Shown here one piece after another: positions 63,291-64,000 of a DNA stretch of 64,000 bases. The translations under genes and the position numbers were made by a program. The first letter of the stretch is position 1. Each line of letters opens with the position of its first letter. Source of the DNA: Pseudomonadota bacterium (GTDB lineage Bacteria > Pseudomonadota > Alphaproteobacteria > Rhizobiales > Xanthobacteraceae); NCBI GenBank assembly GCA_018240595.1, contig JAFEFL010000026.1, positions 1 to 64,000 of the forward strand. The letters run 5' to 3'. The notes beneath the pieces were generated by a model. The model was not told where the DNA came from. It saw nothing but the letters and a program-made list of their open reading frames with translations, and did no database searches.

Positions 63291-64000
63291 ATGCCAAAAT
63301 TCTCCGACTTGAGGATCATCACCAAGGTTGCGTGCTGCTTCTTGCTGCTCGGCGCGGTGATCGGTGGCGCGATCTGGTTCGCGGCCGGCAGAATGGCGCA
63401 TACCAGCGAAGTTTATTCGACGATCATCGACAACGATGTCGAGGCGGTGATCAAGACGCAGCGCGCGCTGCGCGGTGTATCGGATCAGGCGCGGCTGATG
63501 TGGCTCCTGATTGCCGAAGACGATCTCATCGAGATGAAGAAGATCACCAAGGAGGCGCAGGAGGTCCGGCAGAAGCTGCTGAGCGACATCGTCGATGCCC
63601 GTAAACTGGCGCCCGCTTATCAGAAGGAATTCGACCAGGTCGAGACGCTGGCCAAAGGCGTGTTCAACGATTATCCGATCGTCGAGAAGGCGGCGCTGGA
63701 GAACAACAGCGAGGAAGCCGCGCGCTACGGCAAGCGGCTGACGCCGCGGCAGACCGAGATGCGCAAGGTGCTGGCGCAGGTGAACGACAGCCTCGACAAG
63801 ACGATGACGGAGAAGGCGGCCGCCGCCGCGGCTGAGGTTACGCAGACTGTGCGCGTCACCGCGCTGGCCGTCGCGCTGGCTCTTGCTGCCGTCCTGGCGC
63901 TTGCCTTTTTCATCGTGCAGCGCGGCATCGCTCGGCCGATCGCCGGGCTGGTGGCGCAGATGCGCAAGCTCGCCGCCGGCGACTTCAACGTCGAGCTGCC
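63291..64000 (+). CDS. Methyl-accepting chemotaxis protein (C-terminus beyond the window)
   Basis: First 236 residues of a transmembrane chemoreceptor. A helix at about 12-34 is followed by a four-helix periplasmic sensor (about 35-190, 4HB_MCP type, with NDVEAVIKTQRALRGVSDQA), a second helix at about 190-210, and the start of a HAMP domain (RGIARPIAGLVAQMRKLAAG). The signalling domain lies past position 64000. The ligand is unknown. Confidence 0.93.
   Translation, partial: MPKFSDLRIITKVACCFLLLGAVIGGAIWFAAGRMAHTSEVYSTIIDNDVEAVIKTQRALRGVSDQARLMWLLIAEDDLIEMKKITKEAQEVRQKLLSDIVDARKLAPAYQKEFDQVETLAKGVFNDYPIVEKAALENNSEEAARYGKRLTPRQTEMRKVLAQVNDSLDKTMTEKAAAAAAEVTQTVRVTALAVALALAAVLALAFFIVQRGIARPIAGLVAQMRKLAAGDFNVEL

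Overview
This is a high-GC, gene-dense chromosomal segment of an alphaproteobacterium, most likely Hyphomicrobiales near Bradyrhizobiaceae/Xanthobacteraceae. The taxonomic guess rests on gene content: hemC-hemD-(Mic60-like)-hemY, tsaD-gpsA-EVE, sdhCDAB beside a LysR gene, an IalB-family protein, a mesaconyl-CoA hydratase, a bactofilin, and FixK-type (TTGA-N6-TCAA) palindromes. No rRNA, IS element, integrase, prophage or CRISPR array was seen. There are two tRNA genes, tRNA-Thr(CGT) and tRNA-Ala(CGC).

Layout. 1-11 kb: acetyl-CoA synthetase (cut by the window edge), an RhtA-like exporter divergent from an Lrp regulator, tsaD-gpsA-EVE, then the divergent heme cluster hemC-hemD-Mic60-like-hemY and tRNA-Thr. 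11-15.7 kb: two tandem paralogous ParA-like P-loop proteins of unknown function, a 45-aa membrane peptide, a stand-alone LplT-like transporter and a fumarase/adenylosuccinate-lyase family enzyme. 15.8-25.5 kb: TPR lipoprotein, TerB protein, SDR, tRNA-Ala, YggT-DUF167-folD, GNAT, a secreted TIMP/NTR-like protein, typA, and an uncharacterised exported pair (655 aa + 96 aa). The NTR-like gene and the 655-aa gene each carry a perfect FNR/FixK-type box about 60 nt upstream of the start. 25.6-39 kb: PhoD phosphatase, M50-CBS protease, pterin dehydratase, YkvA, quinone oxidoreductase, IalB, rlmN, a DsbA-fold protein, a PAP2 phosphatase with an altered motif, argG, lipoproteins and an M48-PDZ protease. 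39-47.5 kb: sdhCDAB, LysR, mesaconyl-CoA hydratase, NDH-2 and leuB.

47.6-55.3 kb is the most distinctive block. A cobalamin riboswitch precedes a class I (B12-independent) ribonucleotide reductase nrdAB. After it, on the other strand, come a membrane-anchored unknown, an ECF sigma factor, its anti-sigma factor and a periplasmic sulfite dehydrogenase pair (sorA-sorB). The riboswitch should silence the oxygen-dependent reductase when B12 is present, which predicts a B12-dependent class II enzyme elsewhere in the genome. The sigma-anti-sigma-sorAB order suggests sulfite-responsive control of sulfite oxidation.

55.4-64 kb: asd, carbonic anhydrase, a GT-C-like membrane protein, DUF429, a CitE/malyl-CoA-lyase family protein, a bactofilin, two unknown proteins, a VOC protein and the start of a methyl-accepting chemotaxis protein. 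Five intergenic compound-hairpin repeats of about 75-100 nt are scattered across the window. Everything is read by eye; no homology search was run.
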